Shown here piece by piece: positions 16,551-24,520 of a DNA stretch of 64,000 bases (position 1 is the first letter of the stretch; each line of letters opens with the position of its first letter). The stretch is from Nakamurella sp. A5-74. Lineage in GTDB: Bacteria > Actinomycetota > Actinomycetes > Mycobacteriales > Nakamurellaceae. Below the pieces are notes generated by a model. That model was not told the DNA's origin and did no database searches. It saw nothing but the letters and a program-made list of their open reading frames with translations. The stretch covers positions 992,001-1,056,000 of the forward strand of contig NZ_CP159218.1 of NCBI RefSeq assembly GCF_040438885.1, given 5' to 3'. The position numbers were made by a program, and so were the translations under genes.

Positions 16551-17807
16551 TCATCGGTGATGTTCCGGCTGGTCCGGTGCGGCCCCGAGGAGGGGACGGA
16601 AGGTTCGGCGGAGGTCGTCGGTCCACTGGTCCGGGATCTCCCACGGGATGAAATGGCCGCCGCGTGGGTGGCCGGTGATGTTGACGTGGTGGTACCAGCC
16701 CGCGCGGTCGCTGTTCAGGAAGGACCGGATGCGTTCGGCGGAGGTGCTGATGCCGGGTGGGTTCTCGTAGTCGACGAAGGTGATCCCCGTCCGTGCTTCG
16801 ATCGCCGGTGTTCGCTCGTGGGTGGGTGTCCACGGGTAGCGATTGTTGTTGGCGTAGGTGCGGATCGAGCTGCCGATCGCAGCGCCGGTCCAGTAGATGG
16901 TCGCGTGGGTGAGCAGCTCGTCTCGGGTGAAGACGGTGAAGATGTCGCCGTCGTTGTCGGACCACTTCATCCAGCGCTCGAGGATCCAGGCAAGCATGCC
17001 GGCGGGGGAGTCGGCCAGGCCCGGGGCGAGGGTGCTGGGGGCGAGCATCTGCGCGGCGAGGTGCACGGCGAAGCGGTGCTCGAGGTCGATGAGCCTGCTG
17101 CGTTGTTCGTCCGGCAGGCCGGGCGGGATGGGCCGTCCCCCGGTGAAATCCCACGCGCGGTCGCCATTGAAGAAGTCGAGCGTGAGCGCGGATCCGATGT
17201 GGATGCCGTACAGCTCGTCGGCGTACTTGTGCCCGAGCTGGCCGGTGACCAGGGCTCCGACATCGCATCCCGCCGCGGCATACCGTTGATGGCCTAGGGT
17301 TTTCGTCATCAGCTCGTGCCACACGTCCGCGATCTTCCAGAAGTTCATGTCCGGTCGGGTGGGGGTCGAGTACCCGAAGCCCGGCAGCGACGGCACGATG
17401 ACGTCGAAGGCGTCCGCCGGATCGCCGCCGAAGGCGGCTGGGTCAGCAAGCTGGTCGATGACCTTGGACCAGTGCCAGAACGTCCACGGCCACCCGTGGC
17501 TCAGGATCAGCGGGGTCGGCGATGGCCCGACACCGGGTTTGCGCATGAAGTGCACGCGGACTCCGGACACCTCGACGGTGTAGTGCTCGTACGCGTTCAT
17601 GGCCCGCTCGGCGGCCCGCCAGTCGTACTCCTGCGCCCAGTACTGCACCAGATCGCGCAGAAGTGCCTGCGGCACACCGTAGCTGCCGTCCTCGTTGCCG
17701 TCATCGTCCGGCCAGTTCGTGGCACGTAGCCGGAATCGCAGATCCTGCAGGGTGCTCTCGGGGATCGCGATGGGCGTCGGTGTGAGCGCATCGATGGCGG
17801 ACGTCAC
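16551..17807 (-). CDS. Epoxide hydrolase (alpha/beta hydrolase with EHN domain)
   Basis: A 418-residue enzyme starting at GTG 17807, which overlaps the marR stop (GTGA), with AAAGGA upstream. The N-terminal EHN segment has STLQDLRFRLRATNWPDD and YDWRAAERAMNAYEHYTVEV. The oxyanion motif is SHGWPW, the nucleophile Asp is in AAGCDVGALV and the catalytic His in ITGHPRGGHFIPWEIPDQW. All key elements of microsomal-type epoxide hydrolases are present, so conversion of epoxides to diols is expected. Co-expression with a MarR regulator fits inducible detoxification. Confidence 0.9.
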   Translation of the reverse strand: MTSAIDALTPTPIAIPESTLQDLRFRLRATNWPDDDGNEDGSYGVPQALLRDLVQYWAQEYDWRAAERAMNAYEHYTVEVSGVRVHFMRKPGVGPSPTPLILSHGWPWTFWHWSKVIDQLADPAAFGGDPADAFDVIVPSLPGFGYSTPTRPDMNFWKIADVWHELMTKTLGHQRYAAAGCDVGALVTGQLGHKYADELYGIHIGSALTLDFFNGDRAWDFTGGRPIPPGLPDEQRSRLIDLEHRFAVHLAAQMLAPSTLAPGLADSPAGMLAWILERWMKWSDNDGDIFTVFTRDELLTHATIYWTGAAIGSSIRTYANNNRYPWTPTHERTPAIEARTGITFVDYENPPGISTSAERIRSFLNSDRAGWYHHVNITGHPRGGHFIPWEIPDQWTDDLRRTFRPLLGAAPDQPEHHR

Positions 17808-18298
17808 GGTCGGGTCCTTTCGTCGTCGAGGTCCTGCCGGTGGTCGGGGTCCTGCCGGTCGGTGGGGCGCTGCTGGTCGGCGAGGGAAACGATGTCGTCC
17901 AGCACGCCGGCGATGCCCAACAACCGCTTGCGTCGGCCGGCGGGCAGCTGATCGATCAGTGCACGGAGCCGATCCGCCCGCTCGGTGTGGCGTCCCACCA
18001 CGAGCTGGCGGCCGATGTCGGTGAGGGACAACAGAACTGCTCGGCCATCGGAGGGGTCCGGGCCGCGGACGAGCAGGCGGTCGCGTTCCAGCTTCGAGAC
18101 CGCGGCGGTGAGCGCCGGCTGCTTGATCTGCTCCGTCCGGACCAGTTCGCTCAACCGACACGGTCCCCGCCGCGACAGGGTGTGCAGCACGGACAGGGCG
18201 GAGAAGCTCAGCCGATCCGTTCCCGGGAGTCGGATGAACACGGAGTTGAAGTCCTCGATCGAACGGGTCAGCCTCTCGACCGCGTGGTCAGCGTCCAT
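17804..18298 (-). CDS. MarR-family transcriptional regulator
   Basis: A 164-residue winged-helix regulator starting at ATG 18298. LSFSALSVLHTLSRRGPCRL then LVRTEQIKQPALTAAVSKLE and DPSDGRAVLLSLTDIG give the MarR helix-turn-helix and wing with the conserved DxRxxxLxLT pattern. It is translationally coupled to the epoxide hydrolase and probably represses both. An AT-rich patch just upstream (TATCAAAGATCGATCCAAAT at 18309-18328) is the likely operator-promoter region. Confidence 0.9.
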   Translation of the reverse strand: MDADHAVERLTRSIEDFNSVFIRLPGTDRLSFSALSVLHTLSRRGPCRLSELVRTEQIKQPALTAAVSKLERDRLLVRGPDPSDGRAVLLSLTDIGRQLVVGRHTERADRLRALIDQLPAGRRKRLLGIAGVLDDIVSLADQQRPTDRQDPDHRQDLDDERTRP

Positions 18299-18452
18299 CC
18301 GAAAACTGTATCAAAGATCGATCCAAATGCTCGCGGCGCATGGAAGGCCGTCGACCGGGATGGCGGTGTCGTCGGCGGGACGCGGCTGGGTCCCGAACCG
18401 TGATTGTGTTGTCGCGCACCACCATCCGCCGTTCGGATCCGGCGATCGGGGG

Positions 18453-18602
18453 TCAGGACTCACCGGTGGCGGTCGAGATGACGTCGTCGAGCACTGCGCG
18501 GGAGTTACGGAGTTCGGCGATCATCCGGTCGATGCGGTCGCGTTCTGCGGTGAGTTCGGCGACGAGTCGCGGGGTGGGCGTGCTGGTAGTCCGTTTGGTC
18601 TA
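18453..18602 (-). pseudogene. C-terminal remnant of a MerR-type regulator
   Basis: About 47 residues remain, containing RLVAELTAERDRIDRMIAEL then RNSRAVLDDVISTATGES and a stop. This is the C-terminal antiparallel coiled coil typical of MerR regulators. The DNA-binding half is missing: the frame meets a stop at 18602 and the IS3 element begins 48 bp further on. The element, or a deletion beside it, probably removed the front of the gene. Confidence 0.62.
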
Positions 18603-18649
18603 GGGAGACTCACCCACACGCAATTCGGCACGGCTGCGAGCAGCAGCGG

Positions 18650-19985
18650 ACTGAACCGCCCCGGCTAGTCCGGAGGCTTCCTCAAACGGGAACCTCAGCG
18701 GGCTGTTGGGTCCCAAGCGCAGCGTAGTGAAGCTCCTCCATCTCGACCGGTGGAAGGTCGAAGTTGTAGCCGTGCAGCCTTCGGTGGTTGAACCCAGTCG
18801 ACCCACTCGGCGGTCGCGATCACGACGGCGTCCGAGCCGCGCCGCGGCCCGCGGGGCTTGATCTACTCGGTCTTGTACAAGCCCTCCATCGTCTCAGCCA
18901 GGGCGTTGTCGTAGGAGTCGCCGACGGAACCCCCACCCAGCGATGCCCGCCTCCGCCAACCGCTCCGAGTAGCGAATGGACGTGTACTGGGACCCGTGAT
19001 CGCTATGTGCCACAACCGATCCCACATCCCGACCCGCATGGTGCTGGGTCCACACCGCCTGCTCCAACGCATCCAGCACCAGCTGCGTCGACATGCAGGT
19101 CCCGGCACGCCAGCCCAGGATCCGCCGGGGATGAGCGTCGGTCACGAACGCCACGTACACCCACCCCGACCACGTCGACACGTAGGCGATGTCGGCAACC
19201 CACAGCCGATCCGGCACAGCCGGGGTGAACCGGCGCTGCACCAGATCCTCCTGCCGGTGTGCCGCCGGGTCGGGGATCGTCGTGTGCTTGACCTTCCCCG
19301 GACCCCGCGGACAGGCCCGCCTCCCGCATCAGCCGCTCCACCGTGCACCGCGATGCCCTCCCGGTCCACACCCTCCGCGCCCCCTACACCGCATAGTTCT
19401 CACGATGAACCCGGCGGATCCCGCCAGAACAACAACGCATCCCGCAAGATCCGCGGCCACGGCCGGCGGGCCATGTACTCGTAGTACGACGACGGGGCGA
19501 TCTGCATGCCGTGCTCGGCGAGCACCTGACAGATCGGCTCGACACCCCAGCGCAGCCCATCCCCATCACGCCGACCGGCATGGGGACGGATGAACTCAGC
19601 GATCACCGGGAAGGCCGGTCGAGCTCGGCCGCGAAGAAACTGGAAGCCGCTTTCAGGATCGCATTCGCCCGCTTCAACTCAGCGTTCTCCCGCTTCAGCT
19701 GACGCACCTCCGCCGACTCCTCCGACGTCATACCGGCGCGCTCACCCCACATCGACCTCAGAGCGGCGTACCCACGTCCGCAGCGTCTCCGGGGTCCCGA
19801 CCCCCAGCAACGCCGCGACCCGCGCCATCGCCGCCCACTCGCCACTCACCCTCGCCGCGGGACTCCGCGACCATCCGCACCGCCCGCTCCCGCAACTCCT
19901 GCGGGTACCGCCTCGTCGTGACTCCTGGCCTGACTCCAACCTTCCCAAACAGTCAGAGCCTCCAGACAAGCCGGGGCGGTTCAGT
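18650..19985 (-). mobile_element. Degenerate IS3-family insertion sequence
   Basis: Terminal inverted repeats of 29 bp (18650-18678 and 19957-19985) differ at only two positions; each begins ACTGAACCGCCCCGGC reading inward, and the element proper has the IS3 TGA...TCA ends. Between them lie orfA and orfB of an IS3 transposase in pieces on the minus strand. No target-site duplication is visible (left flank GGAC, right flank GTGC after the TGA/TCA ends), suggesting rearrangement after insertion. Confidence 0.85.
18690..19945 (-). pseudogene. IS3 transposase orfA/orfB, multiply frameshifted
   Basis: OrfA fragments read YPQELRERAVRMVAESR, then MARVAALLGVGTPETLRTWV and SAEVRQLKRENAELKRANAI, but in different frames. 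OrfB starts near 19606 (WGVEPICQVLAEHGMQIAPS), breaks, meets an in-frame TAG after HRENYAV, and resumes with LWVADIAYVSTWSGWVYVAF. The catalytic C-terminus (SDHGSQYTSIRYSERLAEAG, then SYDNALAETMEGLYKTE) is followed by another stop. At least four frame breaks or stops make it inactive. Confidence 0.85.
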
Positions 19986-20079
19986 GCACTGACGCACCTC
20001 GCGCGCACTGGAGGGCCGTGTCCGATGCCGGTCGAGTCGGTTGATTGAGTCTTCGAGCTGGACCGGATCTCCAGCAAGA

Positions 20080-20925
20080 TCAGCGAGCCGGGTGTGCTGT
20101 CCAGCTGCCCAGCAGCGACATGGCCTGCTGCGACGGGCTTCCCGGCTCGACGGTGTACAGGAAAAGAGTCTGGTCGGTGTCGTCGGGCAGCGTCAGGGCC
20201 TCGTACGCGACAGTGAGCTCGCCGACCACCGGGTGCCGGTAGAGCTTGGTGCCGTGCCGTCGGCGCAGCACGTCGTGGTCAGCCCACCAGCTCGCGAACT
20301 GTGGGCTCGCGAGCGCGAGCTCTCCGACCAGTGCCGCGAGCTCCGGGTCGTCGGGGTGGCGTCCGGCATCCATGCGCAGGGTGGCGACGTTGTCGCGGGC
20401 GATCGCTTCCCAGTCCGCGTATCGCTCGCGGGCTGCGGGGTCAAGGAACACCCAGCGGGCATGGTTGCGCTCGTGCGGCGAGGCGGCGTCGACGTCGAAC
20501 AGCAGTGCCCGGGCCATGGCATTGGTGGCCAGGAAGTCAAGGCGCCGGCCGAGCACGAACGCCGGCGTCGGGAAGGCGTCGACGAGCATTCGGACGCCAG
20601 GTCGCACCCGCTGCGACTTGGTGACGGGCGCACGCCGCCGACGCGCCGTCGGTTGGGCGAGATCGACGAGGTGGACGTGCTCATCGTCGCTGAGCTGCAG
20701 GACCCTGGCAATGGCGTCCAGCACCCCGTGCGAGACGTTCAGGTCGCGCCCCTGCTCCAGACGCACGTAGTAGTCGACGCTGACCCCGGCCAGCCGCGCC
20801 AGCTCTTCGCGTCGCAACCCTGGCACCCGTCGCGGCCTGTCTCCCGGCGCCAACCCGACGTCTGCTGGTTCGATCCGCGCGCGCCGGGAGCGAAGAAACT
20901 CACGCAGGTCCTCCTTCGCCGCCAT
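20080..20925 (-). CDS. XRE-family regulator with MmyB-like C-terminal domain
   Basis: A 281-residue regulator starting at ATG 20925. The helix-turn-helix reads VPGLRREELARLAGVSVDYY then VRLEQGRDLNVSHGVLDAIA. The C-terminal PAS-like MmyB domain includes TPAFVLGRRLDFLATNAMAR and ends with HPVVGELTVAYEALTLPDD then YTVEPGSPSQQAMSLLGSW, the family hallmark, thought to bind a small ligand. It is divergent from the alcohol dehydrogenase, which it probably controls. The IS3 element lies 95 bp beyond its 3' end. Confidence 0.9.
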   Translation of the reverse strand: MAAKEDLREFLRSRRARIEPADVGLAPGDRPRRVPGLRREELARLAGVSVDYYVRLEQGRDLNVSHGVLDAIARVLQLSDDEHVHLVDLAQPTARRRRAPVTKSQRVRPGVRMLVDAFPTPAFVLGRRLDFLATNAMARALLFDVDAASPHERNHARWVFLDPAARERYADWEAIARDNVATLRMDAGRHPDDPELAALVGELALASPQFASWWADHDVLRRRHGTKLYRHPVVGELTVAYEALTLPDDTDQTLFLYTVEPGSPSQQAMSLLGSWTAHPAR

Positions 20926-21025
20926 GACCCCAGTGTGCAGGTAGGTCTTGACGCGGGTGGGTTTGACAGACCCGGGGACGGATCGAGCCTTCCCACGGTC
21001 GGCCAGCCCGCGGTTGAATACCACC

Positions 21026-22054
21026 ATGACCCCAGCAGCTACGTCCCGTTCCCGATCCATGAAGGTCCGTACACCCGGCGAACCGCTCGAGTTGGTCTCT
21101 CGCGAGGTCCCCACGCCCGGACGGGGTGAGGTCCTGGTGCGCGTTGAGGCCTGCGGCGTCTGCCACTCCGATGCCTTCACCGTGGACGGCGGAATGCCGA
21201 TCGACTACCCACGAGTGCCCGGGCATGAGATCGCGGGCACGATCGACGCGGTGGGAGCGGGTGTGCAAACGTGGACGGTCGGTCAACGGGTCGGGGTCGG
21301 TTGGTTCGGCGGTGCCTGCGGGCACTGCGACCCATGCCGGCGTGGTGACCAGATCAGCTGCGAGAACGGTCAAGTGCCCGGCATCGCGTACGACGGCGGC
21401 TACGCCGACCACGTCGTCGTCCCTGCAGACGCCCTCGCCTCGATCCCCGAGGACCTGGCCTCGACCGACGCGGCTCCGCTGCTGTGTGCCGGTGTCACCA
21501 CGTTCAACGCGTTGCGCGAGAGCGGGGCTCGCGCCGGTGATCTTGTCGCGGTTCTCGGGGTCGGTGGGCTCGGACACCTCGGGGTGCAGATGGCCCGCCG
21601 CATGGGCTTCGAGACCGTCGCGATCGCCCGGGGCACCGACAAGCGGGAGCAGGCGCTCGCGCTGGGCGCCCACCACTACCTCGACTCAACATCGGTCGAC
21701 GTGGCCGAAGCCCTGCACCAGCTGGGCGGCGCGCAGACGATCCTGGCCACTGTGACCGCGCCCGATGCGATGAGCGCCGCCATCGGCGGGCTCCGACCGC
21801 GCGGGCAGATGATCGTTGTCGGCGCCTCAACCGAACCCATGCAGATCCCGCCGTTCGCGCTGATCCCCGGCAGCACCGGAGTGATCGGGCACGCCTCCGG
21901 CACCTCGAAAGACTCCGAGGACACCTTGCGCTTCGCCGATCTGCAGGACGTTCGACCTCTCATCGAGACCTACCCACTCGAGCAGGCTGACGCCGCGTAC
22001 GCCCGGATGATGAGCGGCGACGCGCGGTTCCGGGTTGTGCTCACGATGAGCTGA
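21026..22054 (+). CDS. Zinc-dependent alcohol dehydrogenase
   Basis: A 342-residue MDR enzyme; ATG 21026 is taken as start, though the internal ATG 21059 (MKVRTPGEPLEL) fits family alignments equally well. Catalytic zinc ligands are in ACGVCHSDAF and VPGHEIAG; the structural zinc Cys row is CGHCDPCRRGDQISC. The NAD(P) Rossmann motif is VAVLGVGGLGHLGVQMARR. It should oxidise alcohols or reduce aldehydes in the cytosol. The divergent XRE regulator ends its start codon 100 bp upstream; the intervening DNA carries two TTGAC elements within an imperfect inverted repeat (GGTCT...AGACC). Confidence 0.92.
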   Translation: MTPAATSRSRSMKVRTPGEPLELVSREVPTPGRGEVLVRVEACGVCHSDAFTVDGGMPIDYPRVPGHEIAGTIDAVGAGVQTWTVGQRVGVGWFGGACGHCDPCRRGDQISCENGQVPGIAYDGGYADHVVVPADALASIPEDLASTDAAPLLCAGVTTFNALRESGARAGDLVAVLGVGGLGHLGVQMARRMGFETVAIARGTDKREQALALGAHHYLDSTSVDVAEALHQLGGAQTILATVTAPDAMSAAIGGLRPRGQMIVVGASTEPMQIPPFALIPGSTGVIGHASGTSKDSEDTLRFADLQDVRPLIETYPLEQADAAYARMMSGDARFRVVLTMS

Positions 22055-22513
22055 CCGCCCCGACAGATGGCTCGACGGCTCGGTTACTGAACCGCCACCT
22101 GCGGTCGAGCCTGCTGAGCGCGGTCAGGCCACGGAGAATCCGGCGATCAGCAGGGTGGAATGAACCAATTGCTCACCACGTGCGCCGTCGCCCGCACACC
22201 GCCGTAAAGGGGATGGCTTCCTGAGACCTCGCCGAGAGGCGGGATGGCTCCGGACCCGGGTTGCCTGGTCTGGGACTTCGGGCGACACCGCGTGGGCTGC
22301 TATGACCGTCCACGCGCGATGTCTCGTCGGTGGGGGTGCTCCGCCACCGGTGCCGGCGTGTATCTGGGCCGCCAACCATGGTCATCTGCGATGCTCCCGG
22401 CGAAAGACGCGGTCCGCACCGCTGCCTGCACCGTCGATGAACATGGCCGGTGGAGGCTGACCCTGGAAGGCTTGTACGGGCGGCTGAAATGCCCACCCAG
22501 CTGCCCGGCGCAG
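22055..22513. other. Intergenic stretch with no recognisable gene
   Basis: Neither strand encodes a product I can recognise. The 11 bases ACTGAACCGCC at 22086-22096 equal the outer end of the IS3 inverted repeat at 18650, so a stray IS end or an older excision scar is possible, but the match stops there. Confidence 0.45.
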
Positions 22514-23194
22514 TCAATCATCCTGCCGGTTCCGGGGCGGTGGGCCGGGCGATGAAGTGCTTGGCTCAAGAGGTTCCTGGTCCGGAGCAATCAAGGTCAG
22601 CATGGTGTTCAGTGCAGTTTCAAGCGGGACCGTGTCGCGTCGAGCCTGTGCGAGGACCAGTCCGCCTTGTAGGGCAGCGAGCAGGGTGACTGCGAGGTCG
22701 GCGGGTTCGATGCCTGCGGGGAGCCGGCCGGCGGCCTGCGCTGTTCGGAGGTGGGTGGACACGGCGTCGATCCATCGCTGGAAGCCGATGGCCAGGTGGT
22801 CGCGGGCAGTGGTCTCGGATTCGGCGAGCTGACCGACAAGTGACCCGAGCGGACATCCGCCTCTACCGTCGGCGCTACGGCTCTGGGCAAGGACCAGATT
22901 GCGCCATGTACGCAGGCCTTCGATGGTGCCCAGGTCTAGATCCTCGTGGCTTCGCACGATGGCGTCGGCCTGGTTGTCGATGACCGCCTCTACCAGGGCG
23001 TCCTTGTCGGCGAAGTAATGGTAGAGCTGGGATCCGCTGACCTCGGCGGCGGCCCGCACCTGCTCGATGGTGGTGCTGGCGACGCCGTGGTCGTGGATCA
23101 GCTGGGCAGCCGCAGCCACGATCCGGCCGCGGGTGCGGGTTCCCTTGGCAGTGAACGCGGCCGGCGGGAGCTGGGTGGGCACCATGCGCGACAC
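22514..23194 (-). CDS. TetR-family regulator of the peroxiredoxin set
   Basis: A 226-residue TetR protein starting at ATG 23194 (ATG 23182 is possible). The DNA-binding domain reads TRGRIVAAAAQLIHDHGVAS then QVRAAAEVSGSQLYHYFADK. The ligand domain carries RGGCPLGSLVGQLAESE, a Cys/Gly motif shared with the YcdC/TetR_C subclass. It diverges from the peroxiredoxin gene, with a TCCCA...TGGGA palindrome between them, and likely represses the redox genes until an electrophile or oxidant binds. Confidence 0.88.
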   Translation of the reverse strand: MSRMVPTQLPPAAFTAKGTRTRGRIVAAAAQLIHDHGVASTTIEQVRAAAEVSGSQLYHYFADKDALVEAVIDNQADAIVRSHEDLDLGTIEGLRTWRNLVLAQSRSADGRGGCPLGSLVGQLAESETTARDHLAIGFQRWIDAVSTHLRTAQAAGRLPAGIEPADLAVTLLAALQGGLVLAQARRDTVPLETALNTMLTLIAPDQEPLEPSTSSPGPPPRNRQDD

Positions 23195-23210
23195 GATATC
23201 AAGAGTGGGT

Positions 23211-23244
23211 TTGACATCCCAGTTTTATGCGGCATAGTGGGACG
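23211..23244 (+). promoter_or_regulatory. Promoter and candidate TetR operator before the peroxiredoxin
   Basis: TTGACA at 23211-23216 and CATAGT at 23233-23238 have a 16-nt spacer. TCCCA at 23217-23221 and TGGGA at 23238-23242 form an inverted repeat embracing the spacer (7 of 9 positions pair when extended), an ideal position for repression. The leader to the peroxiredoxin ATG would be about 200 nt and includes a 21-codon reading frame at 23312-23377 of no known identity. Confidence 0.62.
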
Positions 23245-23444
23245 CGCGACCCAAAAAAGCTTCTGCCCCCGAGTTGCTGGATGATTGGGCCACCGAGAGA
23301 GTCCCGCAGCGATGTTGATCGCGAACCTGCTCGGCGAGGACACCAGGCAGATCTGGGACGCGGGGATGCCCGCCTAGAAATATCCGGTTGCTCGACCAGA
23401 ACTCCCACACCCCATCCATGTTCCACCCTGAATCGGAGTGTTTA

Positions 23445-23927
23445 ATGTCATTGCTCAGCCCTGGCCAGAGTTTCCCGAGTCTCACCGCCGGTCTCGCCGA
23501 CGGCCAGCGCCTGGATTTGCCCGGCGATCTGGCCGGCGGGTTCGGGGTGGTGCTGTTCTATCGCGGGTCGTGGTGCCCATACTGCAACGCTCAACTGCGG
23601 GCGTTCCAACGTGCGCAGGCCGAACTCACCGAATTGGGGGTCCGGGTGGTGGCGCTGTCGATCGACGACGAAACCACCACCGCCGCCACGATCGACAAGC
23701 ACAAGTTGACCTACCCCGTGGGGCACAGCGCTGATGCTGCGGCGATCGCCGAGGCGACCGGCGCGTTCGTCGACCCCGACGGGCATTTCATGCAGTCCAC
23801 CGGATTCATCCTGGACCCCACCGGCAACGTTGTGCTGAGCGTGTATTCCAGCGGCGCGATCGGGCGGCTCGTCCCGGAGGATGTCGTCGGGATGATCCGC
23901 TACATTCGCGAACACACGGCGACCTGA
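23445..23927 (+). CDS. Peroxiredoxin (AhpC/TSA family)
   Basis: A 160-residue thioredoxin-fold protein starting at ATG 23445, with GGAG 8-9 nt upstream. LLSPGQSFPSLTAGLADGQR opens the domain and VVLFYRGSWCPYCNAQLRAF holds the peroxidatic Cys in a CPYC motif. VRVVALSIDDETTTAATIDK and VGHSADAAAIAEATGAF complete the fold. It should reduce peroxides or act as a thiol-based oxidoreductase. It lies two bases before the Rv2466c-like gene and was presumably one operon with it before the IS256 insertion. Confidence 0.9.
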   Translation: MSLLSPGQSFPSLTAGLADGQRLDLPGDLAGGFGVVLFYRGSWCPYCNAQLRAFQRAQAELTELGVRVVALSIDDETTTAATIDKHKLTYPVGHSADAAAIAEATGAFVDPDGHFMQSTGFILDPTGNVVLSVYSSGAIGRLVPEDVVGMIRYIREHTAT

Positions 23928-23929
23928 AC

Positions 23930-24520
23930 ATGACCACCGTCACTGGGGCCAGCTCTGTCGAGCCCGACGCCACGGGATTGCCGGCCGACATCGAGTTCTT
24001 TTTCGATCCGGTGTGTCCGTTCGCGTGGATGACCAGCAAATGGGTCCGCACCGTCGCCGCCCAGCGTGAGTACCGGATCGGGTGGAGGTTCATCTCGCTC
24101 CGGATGCTCAACGCCCACCTGGACTACGCCACCCAGTTCCCGCCCGAGTACGAGGCCGGCCACACCGCGGGACTGCGGCTGTTGCGGGTCGCCGCGCGAG
24201 CGCGCGCTGAGCACGGCCCGGAGGTGGTCGGCCCGCTGTACGAGGCGATCAGCAGCGAGGTGTTCGACTCGACGGCCGCGGCCACCCTCACCGCCGCCCA
24301 GCGGGGCAGCCGCGCATTTGTCGCACCACTGCTGGCCGGCCTCGGATTGTCTGCTCAGCTTGCCGACGCCCTGGAGGACACCAGCTGGGACACCGAGATA
24401 CGGGCTGAAACCGACCATGCGTTGAGCCTGACCGGCAAAGATGTCGGCACCCCGATCATTCACTTCCAGCCACCTCACGGCACAGCATTTTTCGGGCCGG
24501 TCATCAGCCGACTTAGTTGA
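23930..24520 (+). pseudogene. Rv2466c-like (mycothiol nitroreductase/DsbA-like) gene, 5' part, cut by IS256
   Basis: The first 195 codons encode a DsbA-like thioredoxin fold: IEFFFDPVCPFAWMTSKWVR at the active site (the CPF motif keeps one Cys and has Ala at the second position), VGPLYEAIS, GTPIIHFQ and AFFGPVISRL. Family members such as Rv2466c use mycothiol to reduce oxidised targets and activate nitro compounds. At 24514 the IS256 element interrupts codon 195 and adds only AGT TGA. Removing the element and one target copy rejoins the frame exactly to 25946. The truncated product lacks about 64 C-terminal residues. Confidence 0.86.
24507..24514 (+). repeat. Left target-site duplication of the IS256 element
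   Basis: GCCGACTT at 24507-24514 is repeated exactly at 25938-25945. Eight base pairs is the typical IS256-family duplication. Confidence 0.9.

Noticed and set aside
23312-23377. 21-codon leader peptide before the peroxiredoxin
   Set aside because: It has an ATG and stop but no ribosome binding site, and no attenuator hairpin follows, so I do not call it a gene.
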